From assembly GCA_022736495.1 (NCBI GenBank), contig DZCR01000035.1:1711-25490 (forward strand): DNA of 23,780 nt, in the 5' to 3' direction. This stretch comes from Desulfobacca acetoxidans. Its GTDB lineage: Bacteria; Desulfobacterota; Desulfobaccia; Desulfobaccales; 0-14-0-80-60-11. The number at the start of each line of letters is the position of its first letter. Position 1 is the first letter of the stretch. The notes under the pieces were generated by a model. The model saw only the letters and a list, made by a program, of their open reading frames with translations, was not told the origin of the DNA and made no database searches. Of the stretch, positions 7,591 to 14,488 are shown piece after piece. The position numbers and the translations under genes were made by a program.

Positions 7591-7612
7591 TGATGCCCCC
7601 TGGGGCTCATCA
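7591..7612 (-). promoter_or_regulatory. Hairpin enclosing the ribosome-binding site of the membrane protein
   Basis: On the minus strand TGATG pairs with CATCA and CCC with GGG across a CAGG loop, with an AG bulge on the 5' side. The stem ends two bases before the ATG at 7588 and contains the only good Shine-Dalgarno sequence (AGGGGG). It would hide the ribosome-binding site until opened by heat, a ligand, a protein or ribosome movement. Confidence 0.4.
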
Positions 7613-7649
7613 TTGATAAGATACAAAATAACAATTCAAGGGGGCTGGG

Positions 7650-7970
7650 TCAATCCTTTTCTGGCGGCCGGCCGGAGAACCGGCGCCTGTGCAGTTGCCG
7701 GAAGACGCAGGAGGTTATCAGCGATTTTTGCAAGAGGCTCTTTTGGCAAGCGCTCAACTCTCTAACGTCAGAGCTTGATGACATTTGGGCTTGGAGTCCT
7801 TTGGGGCCCTGGACCACTTCGAATTCCACTTCCTGATTTTCCTGGAGAGACTTGAAACCCTCCCCCTGGATGGCGGAATGATGGACAAAGACATCGGCGC
7901 CGCCTTCCTGAGAAATAAAGCCAAAGCCTTTGGAATCATTGAACCATTTCACCTTACCCTTCACCTGCAT
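7650..7970 (-). CDS. Cold-shock domain protein, frameshifted at the 3' end
   Basis: Residues 1-62 are a textbook CspA-type OB fold: [16 protein letters not shown] (RNP-1) and DVFVHHSAI (RNP-2), then [27 protein letters not shown]. Such proteins bind single-stranded RNA and act as RNA chaperones. The family is usually 66-70 residues, but this frame runs to 106 with an unrelated basic tail. Adding one A to the AAA at 7784-7786 would restore Asn-Val-Ile-Lys-Leu and a TGA at 7770-7768, giving the expected 67-residue protein. The gene therefore carries either a real one-base deletion or a sequencing error in a short homopolymer. AGGAGG lies ten bases upstream of the ATG. A terminator-like hairpin at 8024-8055 lies between it and the kinase gene. 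A functional 67-residue product is likely if the deletion is an artefact. Confidence 0.8.
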   Translation of the reverse strand: MQVKGKVKWFNDSKGFGFISQEGGADVFVHHSAIQGEGFKSLQENQEVEFEVVQGPKGLQAQMSSSSDVRELSACQKSLLQKSLITSCVFRQLHRRRFSGRPPEKD

Positions 7971-8023
7971 GTGAGCGCATCCTCCTGATGGTTTTATTCC
8001 TGCCGCCGGCGGCGCCGGCGTGA

Positions 8024-8055
8024 AAAAGGGCAGAGCCTCGGTCGGCTTCCTGCCC
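8024..8055 (-). terminator. Rho-independent terminator after the histidine kinase gene
   Basis: On the minus strand GGGCAG and AGCC pair with GGCT and CTGCCC around a short loop, with two unpaired bases on one side, followed by TTTTT. It lies about 90 bases after the kinase stop codon and about 50 bases before the cold-shock start, so it could also act as an attenuator in a cold-shock leader. Confidence 0.7.
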
Positions 8056-8145
8056 CGGTTGCGATAAAATTTAATGGGGTGTTAACCTCGATAGGAGCGC
8101 ACGGACACGCCCTTTTGGGCTTCCTGGCTTCTTAAAAACCCGGCA

Positions 8146-9246
8146 TTATTGCGGCAAAGATACCACAAAATTGGAGCCGTCGCTGGCCGGTTCATACCAG
8201 ATGTCACCGCCGTAGTTCCGGAGAATGTCACGACTCAAGGACAGCCCCAGGCCCAATCCCGGTTTCTTGGACCACCGCGGCTTCGGGGCATAGGAGAAGA
8301 GCATGGAACGGTAGGCTTCAGGGATCGTTTGGCCGGTGTTATGGACACTTAGCCGGCAATTTAACCCTTCGGTTTCCAAATCCACCACGATAGTGCAGCC
8401 GTCGCCGCCATATTTTATGCCATTATTGATGAGATTGCGGAACACACTCTTTAACCACGGTTTGCTGCCCAGGACCGGAATCTCGCCTTCTCGCCGGTCA
8501 GGCAACCGGTTGACCAGGGTGATCCGGTGGTCCTGGAGGTCGGTGGCCAGTTCAGCCAGGACAGGTTCGACAATATCTTCCCTTAAATCGAGGCGGTCCC
8601 GTTTTTTTTCTCCAGGCCCGTGAGAGGCCAGGCCTTTGCCGATAAATTCATCGGTCAGGTGAATCAAGTTTTCGACCCGACCGGAAACCTCCTGCAATTG
8701 AGACCGGGCTTCCAGGCCTATGTCGCCATGCGTGCCCCGGAGCATGAGTTTCATGGCCGCGGCGGTGGAAACCATGGCGCCCCTGAGATCGTGGAGCATG
8801 AGCATCGTTTGGGGCCTGGTCTTGCTGCGCTCCTGGGGAGGGACCACCGGAAGCCGTAGAGGTTGGAGATCAAACACCTCGCGCCCTTCCAGGCATTGGC
8901 TCACCCGGCGCCACAGTTCTGTGGGGCTCACCGGCATCAGGATGTAGTCGTCGATTTCCAGTTCATAGGCTTCCAGGGGGAAGATGGCCTCGCCGTTGGC
9001 GCCGATCACTATGACCTTGACATCGGGGTTAAGCCGCTTGGCCCGCTCCAGGATATCCAGGACCTCTCGATCATCGGCCGAGAGTTTCCCCATAACCAGG
9101 TCATAGTTCTTTTTTACCATGGCTTCCAGGGCAGCCTCCGGGCTGCTCGCGGTTTTTACCGTAAAGCCTTTATATTCCAAAACCCAGCCAATGGTACCCA
9201 GGAGGTTCGGGCCGTCGCCTACTAAGAGAATATCGTGCCTAGCCAT
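8146..9246 (-). CDS. Sensor histidine kinase with degenerate N-terminal receiver
   Basis: A 366-residue soluble kinase counted from the ATG at 9246, which has AAGGAG eight bases upstream; the longer frame from 9327 adds 27 unsupported residues. Residues 1-125 have the receiver fold, but the phospho-acceptor position is Lys54 (YDLVMGK), the acidic pair is Gly10-Asp11, and the conserved Lys before Pro105 is Met104, so it should not be phosphorylated. The dimerisation helix holds the likely phospho-histidine H152 (MLHDLRGAM). The ATPase domain shows an N box (NLINNGIKYGG, 271-281), an atypical G1 box (HNTGQTIP) and a G2 box (GLGLGLSLS). There is no membrane segment, so it senses a cytoplasmic signal, possibly through the pseudo-receiver. 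The partner is probably the receiver gene just upstream. Confidence 0.8.
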   Translation of the reverse strand: MARHDILLVGDGPNLLGTIGWVLEYKGFTVKTASSPEAALEAMVKKNYDLVMGKLSADDREVLDILERAKRLNPDVKVIVIGANGEAIFPLEAYELEIDDYILMPVSPTELWRRVSQCLEGREVFDLQPLRLPVVPPQERSKTRPQTMLMLHDLRGAMVSTAAAMKLMLRGTHGDIGLEARSQLQEVSGRVENLIHLTDEFIGKGLASHGPGEKKRDRLDLREDIVEPVLAELATDLQDHRITLVNRLPDRREGEIPVLGSKPWLKSVFRNLINNGIKYGGDGCTIVVDLETEGLNCRLSVHNTGQTIPEAYRSMLFSYAPKPRWSKKPGLGLGLSLSRDILRNYGGDIWYEPASDGSNFVVSLPQ

Positions 9247-9364
9247 CGGTCTGCTCCTTGTCCGTTTCCGGAGGTGGTTGAAGAACTCTGCATGCAAAGT
9301 GCGGTAACCGGATAACCATGGTGCCATTGAAATACTTTCTTATAAGACAATCAATCCGCGAAAC

Positions 9365-9395
9365 TGCCTATTTCCCGTTAGGTAAAAATGCCTAG
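9365..9395. promoter_or_regulatory. Operator-like array, copy B
   Basis: Three related half-sites: TGCCTAT (9365-9371), six bases, TTAGGTA (9378-9384), four bases, TGCCTAG (9389-9395). Orientation and spacing match copy A at 9952-9982, and 23 of 31 positions are identical. It overlaps the receiver stop codon and lies 119 bases before the kinase start, in the right place to control the kinase gene. Confidence 0.5.
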
Positions 9396-9856
9396 TGGGA
9401 ATCGAAAGCCGACCCTGCCATTCCTGATGCTGTCTTGGAGCTCGTCCAGGAGTAACCGGAAATCGGTGGCGGGACAAAGACTTGCCCCTGACGGACAACG
9501 GCAATGGCGCGAAAAATTTGCCCTGCCACATATTGCTTCGGCAGGACCCCTTCGGCTCCCGCCGCCAAGCCTTGGGAGAAATATTCCGGTTCCTGACCCA
9601 TGACCATGAGTAAGACCTTGACTTCGGGATAGTGCATTTTGATGAGGCGGGTTCCTTCCCGGGCTCGGAGATCGGGCATCAAGACATCCAGGATCACCAT
9701 AGACGGCGGCGACTGCCTCAAGATTTCAAACAACTCCTGCCGATTCCCTGCTTCGCCTGCGACCCGAAGGTCGGGATGTTCTTCCAGCATCTTTCTCATT
9801 TCCCGGCGAAAGCGCCTGTGGGCATCGGCCAAGACAATGGAATAATGACCTGCCAT
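9392..9856 (-). CDS. Single-domain response regulator (NarL-type receiver)
   Basis: A 154-residue receiver protein from the ATG at 9856, which has GGAGG eight bases upstream; the frame extends further but without a ribosome-binding site. It matches the NarL/FixJ receiver pattern: SIVLADAHRRFRREMRKMLEEHPDLRVAGEA, acceptor D57 in ILDVLMP, and conserved K107 in LPKQY. The second acidic residue next to D11 is Ala12, which may weaken magnesium binding. The usual LuxR-type helix-turn-helix that follows such receivers is absent; the protein ends in a short Ser/Thr/Gly tail. It probably signals by protein contact with the adjacent kinase or another output protein. The 145-base gap to the kinase contains operator copy B. 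Confidence 0.8.
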   Translation of the reverse strand: MAGHYSIVLADAHRRFRREMRKMLEEHPDLRVAGEAGNRQELFEILRQSPPSMVILDVLMPDLRAREGTRLIKMHYPEVKVLLMVMGQEPEYFSQGLAAGAEGVLPKQYVAGQIFRAIAVVRQGQVFVPPPISGYSWTSSKTASGMAGSAFDSH

Positions 9857-9951
9857 GATGTTCGCCTCCGGGGGAAGAAAAGAGTTGCACTCTCGATCAA
9901 ATGCTGGTTGCGAGTTTACTGGATCAACCGGGAGAATGAAATTGGCACTAC

Positions 9952-9982
9952 TGCCTATTTGCCCATAGGCATAATTACCTAT
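9952..9982. promoter_or_regulatory. Operator-like array, copy A
   Basis: TGCCTAT (9952-9958) and ATAGGCA (9965-9971) form a perfect inverted repeat with a 6-base spacer; a third half-site TACCTAT (9976-9982) follows after four bases. It lies 96 bases upstream of the receiver start at 9856, a normal place for an operator. Copy B at 9365-9395 has the same layout. Confidence 0.55.
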
Positions 9983-10002
9983 AAACTCAAGTTCAACAGT
10001 CA

Positions 10003-10020
10003 AATTTGTAATATCAAATT
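10003..10020. promoter_or_regulatory. Palindrome AATTTG-N6-CAAATT
   Basis: A perfect 6-bp inverted repeat with a 6-base A/T spacer, lying between the transposase relic and operator copy A upstream of the receiver gene. It could be a transcription-factor site for the receiver-kinase operon. A/T-rich palindromes also arise by chance, so confidence is low. Confidence 0.3.
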
Positions 10021-10036
10021 GGTTATATGGACAGAT

Positions 10037-10411
10037 TTATCCTTCTCGGGCCAGGGATTGGGCATATTCGGAGGCCCTGGCGAAGAGAATTTGGCAGACT
10101 TCCGGGGGGATTTTCTTCCTGACCCGATTAAAGGCCGCTTTATCGGGCGGTTTGCTAACCTGTGCCTGGGCAAAGGCCAGGCCGGTGTCCGCGAAAAACC
10201 GGTCGATGACTTTTTGGTAGCACCACCGCTCTCCTGGCCACACCATGTTGAGCAGCAAAGCCAGGGTGACTTCCAAGGTAAGGCGCCGCTCCCGGGTAAA
10301 ATAGCGGGCATCCAGTATGGATTCCAGAGAGTTTCGGTCAGGGAGGAATTGTTGAATGAATTCGGGCAGTAAAAAATCGGCAGCACCATGGTTTTCTGCC
10401 GCACTTGGCAT
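10037..10411 (-). pseudogene. IS4-type transposase N-terminal relic
   Basis: A 124-residue fragment matching the N-terminal region of IS4-family transposases: LDARYFTRERRLTLEVTLALLLNMV, then WCYQKVIDRFFADTGLAF and PPDKAAFNRVRKKIPPEV, a typical DNA-binding and oligomerisation region. The catalytic DDE domain (about 300 further residues) is missing: the frame stops at 10037 and native sequence of the receiver locus follows. No terminal inverted repeats or target duplication could be seen, and the ATG has no good ribosome-binding site. This is a remnant of an old insertion, not an active element. The alternative, a small domain protein made from such a fragment, is possible but unsupported. Confidence 0.6.
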
Positions 10412-10796
10412 GGTATTTTCACGGCGTGATCATTTTATATCCTTTTATTTCAATTAGTTATGCTTGATTATACCCTTAGCCGATCCTTAAGTCAACGGCA
10501 TTGTGTCTATGGAAGCTCGCCCAGCACAAAAAGCCTGAGTCAGACATATGGTGAATAGTTGGTGTAAAAGATGGGAGTATGAGAGGTGATTAAACCAAAC
10601 AGTAGCGCCTTTTTCATCTGCTCCTTCCCTCATTCCCGAACTACAGCTTGAGAACGTTTTTCGGTAAATATCTGGTTTGTCACCGCTAAACCTTTATCCA
10701 TCCTTCTCCTCTGGGAGGACCCAACGGGTCGCCCCTGGTTATGGGGTTGGGGGGAGGGCAGGGTCGTCGGCCCATAAACCTTCCCCCACAAAACGT
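10412..10796. other. Gene-free spacer between transposase relic and nrdJ
   Basis: A 385-base stretch with no convincing gene. The part next to the relic is A/T-rich; the part near nrdJ (about 10700-10770) is C/G-rich, with small palindromes such as ACCC-AAC-GGGT that resemble worn pieces of the C-rich spacer repeats. No clear Rho-independent terminator follows nrdJ here. Confidence 0.5.
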
Positions 10797-13004
10797 CTAG
10801 CTACATCTCGAAAACCCGCAGCTGCGGCAGACCAGGCAACCGCCTTCGTGTTCGATGGCGCCGCCGCAGTCGGGGCAGGAGCCCATGGTGGCGAGCGTTG
10901 GGGTGGGAGGGTCGACTTGGGCGACGTGGGCCAGCACCTTGGCGATGGCGTCGGGGCAGGAAAGCACCTGGCTGCCGTTCTGCCAGGAGGAGCTGGGGCA
11001 GCGGATGCCGGTGATCTGTCTGATGATGGCGTCGATCTTGACCCCGGAACGAAGAGCCAGGGAGATCAAGCGGCCGGTGGACTCGATCTGGGAGGAGGCG
11101 CAGCCCCCGGTCTTGCCCATCTGGGCAAAGACCTCGCAAAAGCCTAAATTATCCTGGTTGACGGTGACGTAGAGCTTGCCGCAGCCGGTGTTGATGAGTT
11201 CGGTCACGCCGGTGGTGCGCTCGGGCCGGGGCCGGGGGGTAATGTACTGCATCTTGGGGGTCTGCTGGCCGAAGCTCAAGACCTGTTCTTCCCGGCTGCC
11301 GTCCCGGTAAATGGTCACGCCCTTGAGGCCCAGCTCAAAGGCCTTGAGATAGACCTCCCGCACGTCCTCGGCGGAAGCCTGCTTGGGGAAGTTCACCGTC
11401 TTGGACACCGCGTTGTCGGTGTACTTTTGGAATGCGCCCTGGAGGCGGATGTGCCAGTATGGCGAGACCTCGTGGGCGGTGACAAAGAGGCGGCGCAGGT
11501 CTTGGGGGATTTCCTGGAAGTCCCGGATGGAACCGCTTTGGGCGATGGACTTCATAAGTTCAGGGCTGTAGAAGCCGCGCTTTTTGGCCAGTTCTTCGAA
11601 ATAGGGGTGGACTTCCACCAGTTCGGTGCCTTCCAGCACCCGGCGCACGAAGGAGACCGCGAACAAGGGCTCGATGCCGCTGGAGCAGCCGGAGATGATG
11701 CTGATGGTGCCGGTGGGGGCGATGGTGGTGGTGGTGGCGTTGCGCATGCGGCCAAGGCCATTGCCGTCATATTTGCTGCCGGAGTACGTGGCGAAGTTGC
11801 CCCGCTGGTCGGCCAGGGCGGCGGAGGCCGCCTTGGACTCCTGCTGGATAAAGGCCATGACCTTTTCCGCCACTTCCACGGCCTCCTCGGAGTTGTAAGA
11901 GATGTTCAGCTTCAGAAGCATGTCGGCAAAGCCCATGACCCCCAGGCCGATCTTGCGGGTTTCCATGGTTTTGGCCCGGATGAAGTCCAGGGGGAAGTGG
12001 TTGGCGTCGATGACGTTGTCCAGGAAGTGCACCGCGCCGTGGACCATCTCACGCAGGCCCGGGTAGTTGATCTCACCATTGGTGACCGCCTTGGCCAGGT
12101 TCAGAGACCCCAGATTGCAGGACTCGTAGGGCAAAAGCGGTTGCTCGCCGCAGGGGTTGGTGGCTTCGATCTCGCCCAGATGGGGGACGGTATTACCCCG
12201 GTTCAGGGCGTCCAGAAAGATGATCCCGGGCTCGCCGGTGGACCAGGCGCTCTGCACAATGAGATCGAAGAGCGCCGCGGCGTTGATTTTTTTCACCTCC
12301 CGGCCGGTGCGGGGGTTAATGAGGGGAAAGGGCCGGCCTTCTTTCACCGCGTCCATGAAGGCGTCGGTAAGCCCCACGGAAATATTGAAATTGGTGAGCC
12401 GCTTGGTGTCGTTCTTACAGGTGATGAAGGCTTCGATGTCCGGGTGATCCACCCGCAGAATCCCCATGTTGGCGCCCCGGCGGGTGCCGCCCTGCTTGAT
12501 GGTTTCGGTGGCCACATCGAAGATGTTCATAAACGAGATGGGGCCCGAAGCCACCCCCTTGGTGGTGAGCACCGGGTCATTGGCTGGCCGGATGCGGGAG
12601 AAAGAAAACCCGGTGCCGCCGCCGGATTTGTGGATCAAGGCCGTTTGCTTCACCGCCTCGAAGATGGACTCGATGTTGTCATCCACCGGCAACACAAAAC
12701 AGGCGGAGAGTTGGCCCAGTTCCCGGCCGGCGTTCATCAGGGTGGGGGAATTGGGCATGAAGCGCAAGGATGCCATGAGGTCGTAGAACCTGGCGGCGGT
12801 GGCGGCCACGTCCGCGTCGGGATCGTAGATGCGATCAATCTCGGCGACGGTGTCGGCTACCCGGCGAAACATGTCCGGGGCGGCTTCGGTGGGGTCCCCG
12901 GCTTCGTCCTTCTTCAGGTAACGCTTCTTTAACACTACCAGGGCGTTATGGCTTAACGGCAGTTCCCCGGCGATTTCCCTGATTTCCCCCTGTGGCGCCA
13001 TCAT
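10797..13004 (-). CDS. nrdJ: Adenosylcobalamin-dependent ribonucleotide reductase (class II)
   Basis: A 735-residue class II reductase that makes deoxyribonucleotides without needing oxygen, as suits an anaerobe. It shows the NrdJ order: C102 in LSACFVLP, SGGGTGFSFSRIRP (127-140), GTRRGANMGILRVDHPDI (173-190), the active-site loop NPCGE (283-287), YESCNLGSLNLAK, GLGVMGFADML and PTGTISIISGCSSGIEP. After this comes a TSCPD-type domain (NTGCGKLYVTVNQD, GGCASSQIESTGRLISLALRSG) and a C-terminal zinc ribbon (CPDCGG, CLVCRSCGFSRC) that probably carries the cysteines used for re-reduction. Two ATGs are adjacent (13004 and 13001); AGGAGG sits only two bases before the first and five before the second, so 13001 may be the real start. 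Two NrdR-like boxes lie upstream (13044-13091). No cobalamin riboswitch is visible. Confidence 0.95.
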   Translation of the reverse strand: MMAPQGEIREIAGELPLSHNALVVLKKRYLKKDEAGDPTEAAPDMFRRVADTVAEIDRIYDPDADVAATAARFYDLMASLRFMPNSPTLMNAGRELGQLSACFVLPVDDNIESIFEAVKQTALIHKSGGGTGFSFSRIRPANDPVLTTKGVASGPISFMNIFDVATETIKQGGTRRGANMGILRVDHPDIEAFITCKNDTKRLTNFNISVGLTDAFMDAVKEGRPFPLINPRTGREVKKINAAALFDLIVQSAWSTGEPGIIFLDALNRGNTVPHLGEIEATNPCGEQPLLPYESCNLGSLNLAKAVTNGEINYPGLREMVHGAVHFLDNVIDANHFPLDFIRAKTMETRKIGLGVMGFADMLLKLNISYNSEEAVEVAEKVMAFIQQESKAASAALADQRGNFATYSGSKYDGNGLGRMRNATTTTIAPTGTISIISGCSSGIEPLFAVSFVRRVLEGTELVEVHPYFEELAKKRGFYSPELMKSIAQSGSIRDFQEIPQDLRRLFVTAHEVSPYWHIRLQGAFQKYTDNAVSKTVNFPKQASAEDVREVYLKAFELGLKGVTIYRDGSREEQVLSFGQQTPKMQYITPRPRPERTTGVTELINTGCGKLYVTVNQDNLGFCEVFAQMGKTGGCASSQIESTGRLISLALRSGVKIDAIIRQITGIRCPSSSWQNGSQVLSCPDAIAKVLAHVAQVDPPTPTLATMGSCPDCGGAIEHEGGCLVCRSCGFSRCS

Positions 13005-13043
13005 TTCCTCCTATATTTAAGTGCTTGCCGAAAATAGTATAAA

Positions 13044-13091
13044 AAGCAATATGTTGTATTAATAACTATCTTAAAACACAATATCTTGGGT
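13044..13091 (-). promoter_or_regulatory. Pair of NrdR boxes upstream of nrdJ
   Basis: Against the NrdR consensus ACACWATATATWGTGT, box 1 (13076-13091, ACACAATATCTTGGGT on the plus strand) matches 14 of 16 positions and box 2 (13044-13059, AAGCAATATGTTGTAT) matches 12 of 16, including nine of ten core positions. Their starts are 32 bases apart, about three helical turns, the spacing typical of tandem NrdR boxes. A -10-like TATACT (minus strand, 13041-13036) lies next to box 2, so bound NrdR would cover the promoter. Confidence 0.7.
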
Positions 13092-13262
13092 GTCAAGGAA
13101 TTTTTTCATACCACTTGAAGGATTGGTCAAGCGTGCTAACAATACATATGTATAGTTTAAACTAAGGTGAGAGAAAAATAAAGGGGTTGCAGGGAAAGCC
13201 AAGGGAGGCTCGACGCGGCCGCTGGACCCGATATTTCCGGCTCGGCGGCGGCTCCAATTCAG

Positions 13263-13291
13263 TTGCCTTTTTGCTCCTGCTGCGATATAAA
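13263..13291 (+). promoter_or_regulatory. Promoter for the fabH-type gene
   Basis: TTGCCT (13263-13268), a 17-base spacer and TATAAA (13286-13291) predict transcription from about 13298 and a leader of roughly 28 bases. The 322-base divergent spacer between nrdJ and this gene otherwise holds the NrdR boxes and a TAGTTTAAACTA palindrome near 13151-13162. Confidence 0.5.
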
Positions 13292-13326
13292 TTGCATTAA
13301 TATTCTTGTAATTATAGGTGGTAACA

Positions 13327-14310
13327 TTGAGCCAACAGCAAATCGGCATCCTGGGCACTGGGGCATATGTGCCGGAAGCGGTCCTGACCAATGAGGACCT
13401 GGAAAAGATTGTGGAGACCACGGCCCAGTGGATCGTGGCGCGCAGCGGCATCCAGGAGCGGCGCATTGCCGCCCCCGACGAAGACACGGTCACCATGGCG
13501 GTGGCCGCCAGCCGCCTGGCCCTGCAGGCTGCGGGTATGGAGCCGGAGCAGTTGAGTTACATTATTCTGGGCACCAATACGCCGCCAGACTTTTTCCCGG
13601 CCGGGGCCATCCGGATCCAGGAGGATTTAGGGATAGGCGGGCAGGCCGCGGCCTTTGATCTCCAGGCCGGCTGCTGTGGCTTTAATTACGCCCTGTACGT
13701 GGGGGAGCGCCTGGTGGCCCCGGAAGGCAAATATGCCCTGATCATCGGCAGTGACGCTTGCTCCCGCTTCACGGATTGGACCAATCGGGCCACCTGCTTG
13801 CTCTTCGGCGACGGAGCCGGCGCGGTGGTGATCGGCCCGAGCACCCGGCACCGCATCATCAAATCATTCATCGCCTCCAAGCTGAACGAGAACCTCTATT
13901 GCGAAACCGCCTTTGATAAAGACGTGAGTCCCTTTTTGCCGCCGCAAACCCATTCACCCCGGAATTTTCTGAAGATGGACGGCCCGGAGATCTTCAAGTT
14001 TGCCGTGAATGCAGTGAAAATGTCCATCCCTAGGGTTCTGGAAATGGCCGGCATGACCCGGGAAGAAATCGATTATCTCATTATTCACCAGGGGAATTAT
14101 CGCATCCTGGAGGCCGGAGCCAAGTTCGCCCGGGTGCCCATGGACAAAGTCTTTGTCAATATCCATCGTTACGGCAACACCTCCGCGGCCTCGGTGCCCA
14201 TCGCCCTGCATGAAGCCCTGCAGGAAGGCAAAATCAAAGCAGGCGACAAGGTGCTGCTCGTCAGTTTCGGCGCCGGCGCCACCTGGGGGGCCACGCTGTT
14301 GGAGTGGTGA
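13327..14310 (+). CDS. fabH: 3-oxoacyl-ACP synthase III (FabH/KAS III family)
   Basis: A 327-residue condensing enzyme that normally joins acetyl-CoA to malonyl-ACP to start fatty-acid synthesis. The catalytic triad is in place: C116 (DLQAGCCGF), H254 (IIHQGNYRI) and N284 (RYGNTSAAS), with GDGAGAVVIG (161-170) and the C-terminal GAGATWGATLLEW. I start it at a TTG because AGGTGG lies five bases upstream; a GTG at 13318 would start three codons earlier but has no ribosome-binding site. The gene stands alone, with its own promoter and a strong terminator. With no acp, fabD or fabG beside it, a special role (branched-chain primer, polyunsaturated or secondary lipid synthesis) is possible; a second fabH elsewhere in the genome would support that. 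Confidence 0.9.
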   Translation: MSQQQIGILGTGAYVPEAVLTNEDLEKIVETTAQWIVARSGIQERRIAAPDEDTVTMAVAASRLALQAAGMEPEQLSYIILGTNTPPDFFPAGAIRIQEDLGIGGQAAAFDLQAGCCGFNYALYVGERLVAPEGKYALIIGSDACSRFTDWTNRATCLLFGDGAGAVVIGPSTRHRIIKSFIASKLNENLYCETAFDKDVSPFLPPQTHSPRNFLKMDGPEIFKFAVNAVKMSIPRVLEMAGMTREEIDYLIIHQGNYRILEAGAKFARVPMDKVFVNIHRYGNTSAASVPIALHEALQEGKIKAGDKVLLVSFGAGATWGATLLEW

Positions 14311-14393
14311 TCAGTAGCCAATGGTCAGTGCAAAGATCGCGGTTAGGCTGTTCATGAACTTTGCAGCCCTAGCCCTGTAAGTAAGCAAAATAA

Positions 14394-14423
14394 TAAGGGC
14401 GGGATAACCCGCCCTTACTTTTT
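14394..14423 (+). terminator. Strong Rho-independent terminator, probably bidirectional
   Basis: A perfect 10-bp stem (TAAGGGCGGG with CCCGCCCTTA) closes a 4-base loop and is followed by CTTTTT on the plus strand. On the minus strand the stem is followed by TTATTATTTT. It sits between the convergent fabH-type and lipoprotein genes and can serve both. Confidence 0.85.
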
Positions 14424-14488
14424 GGCTTCATGTTTAGATAATGTCCGGCGGTTTTCCGGGACTCAGGAGCCCACTGGCTACCGCCAAC

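Noticed and set aside
11427..12932. 501-codon open frame on the plus strand
   Set aside because: Antisense shadow of nrdJ; low-complexity Gly/Val/His-rich translation with no recognisable domain.
13005..13317. Cobalamin riboswitch upstream of nrdJ
   Set aside because: I saw no B12-box-like sequence or large conserved fold; the region is A/T-rich and better explained by NrdR boxes and two divergent promoters.
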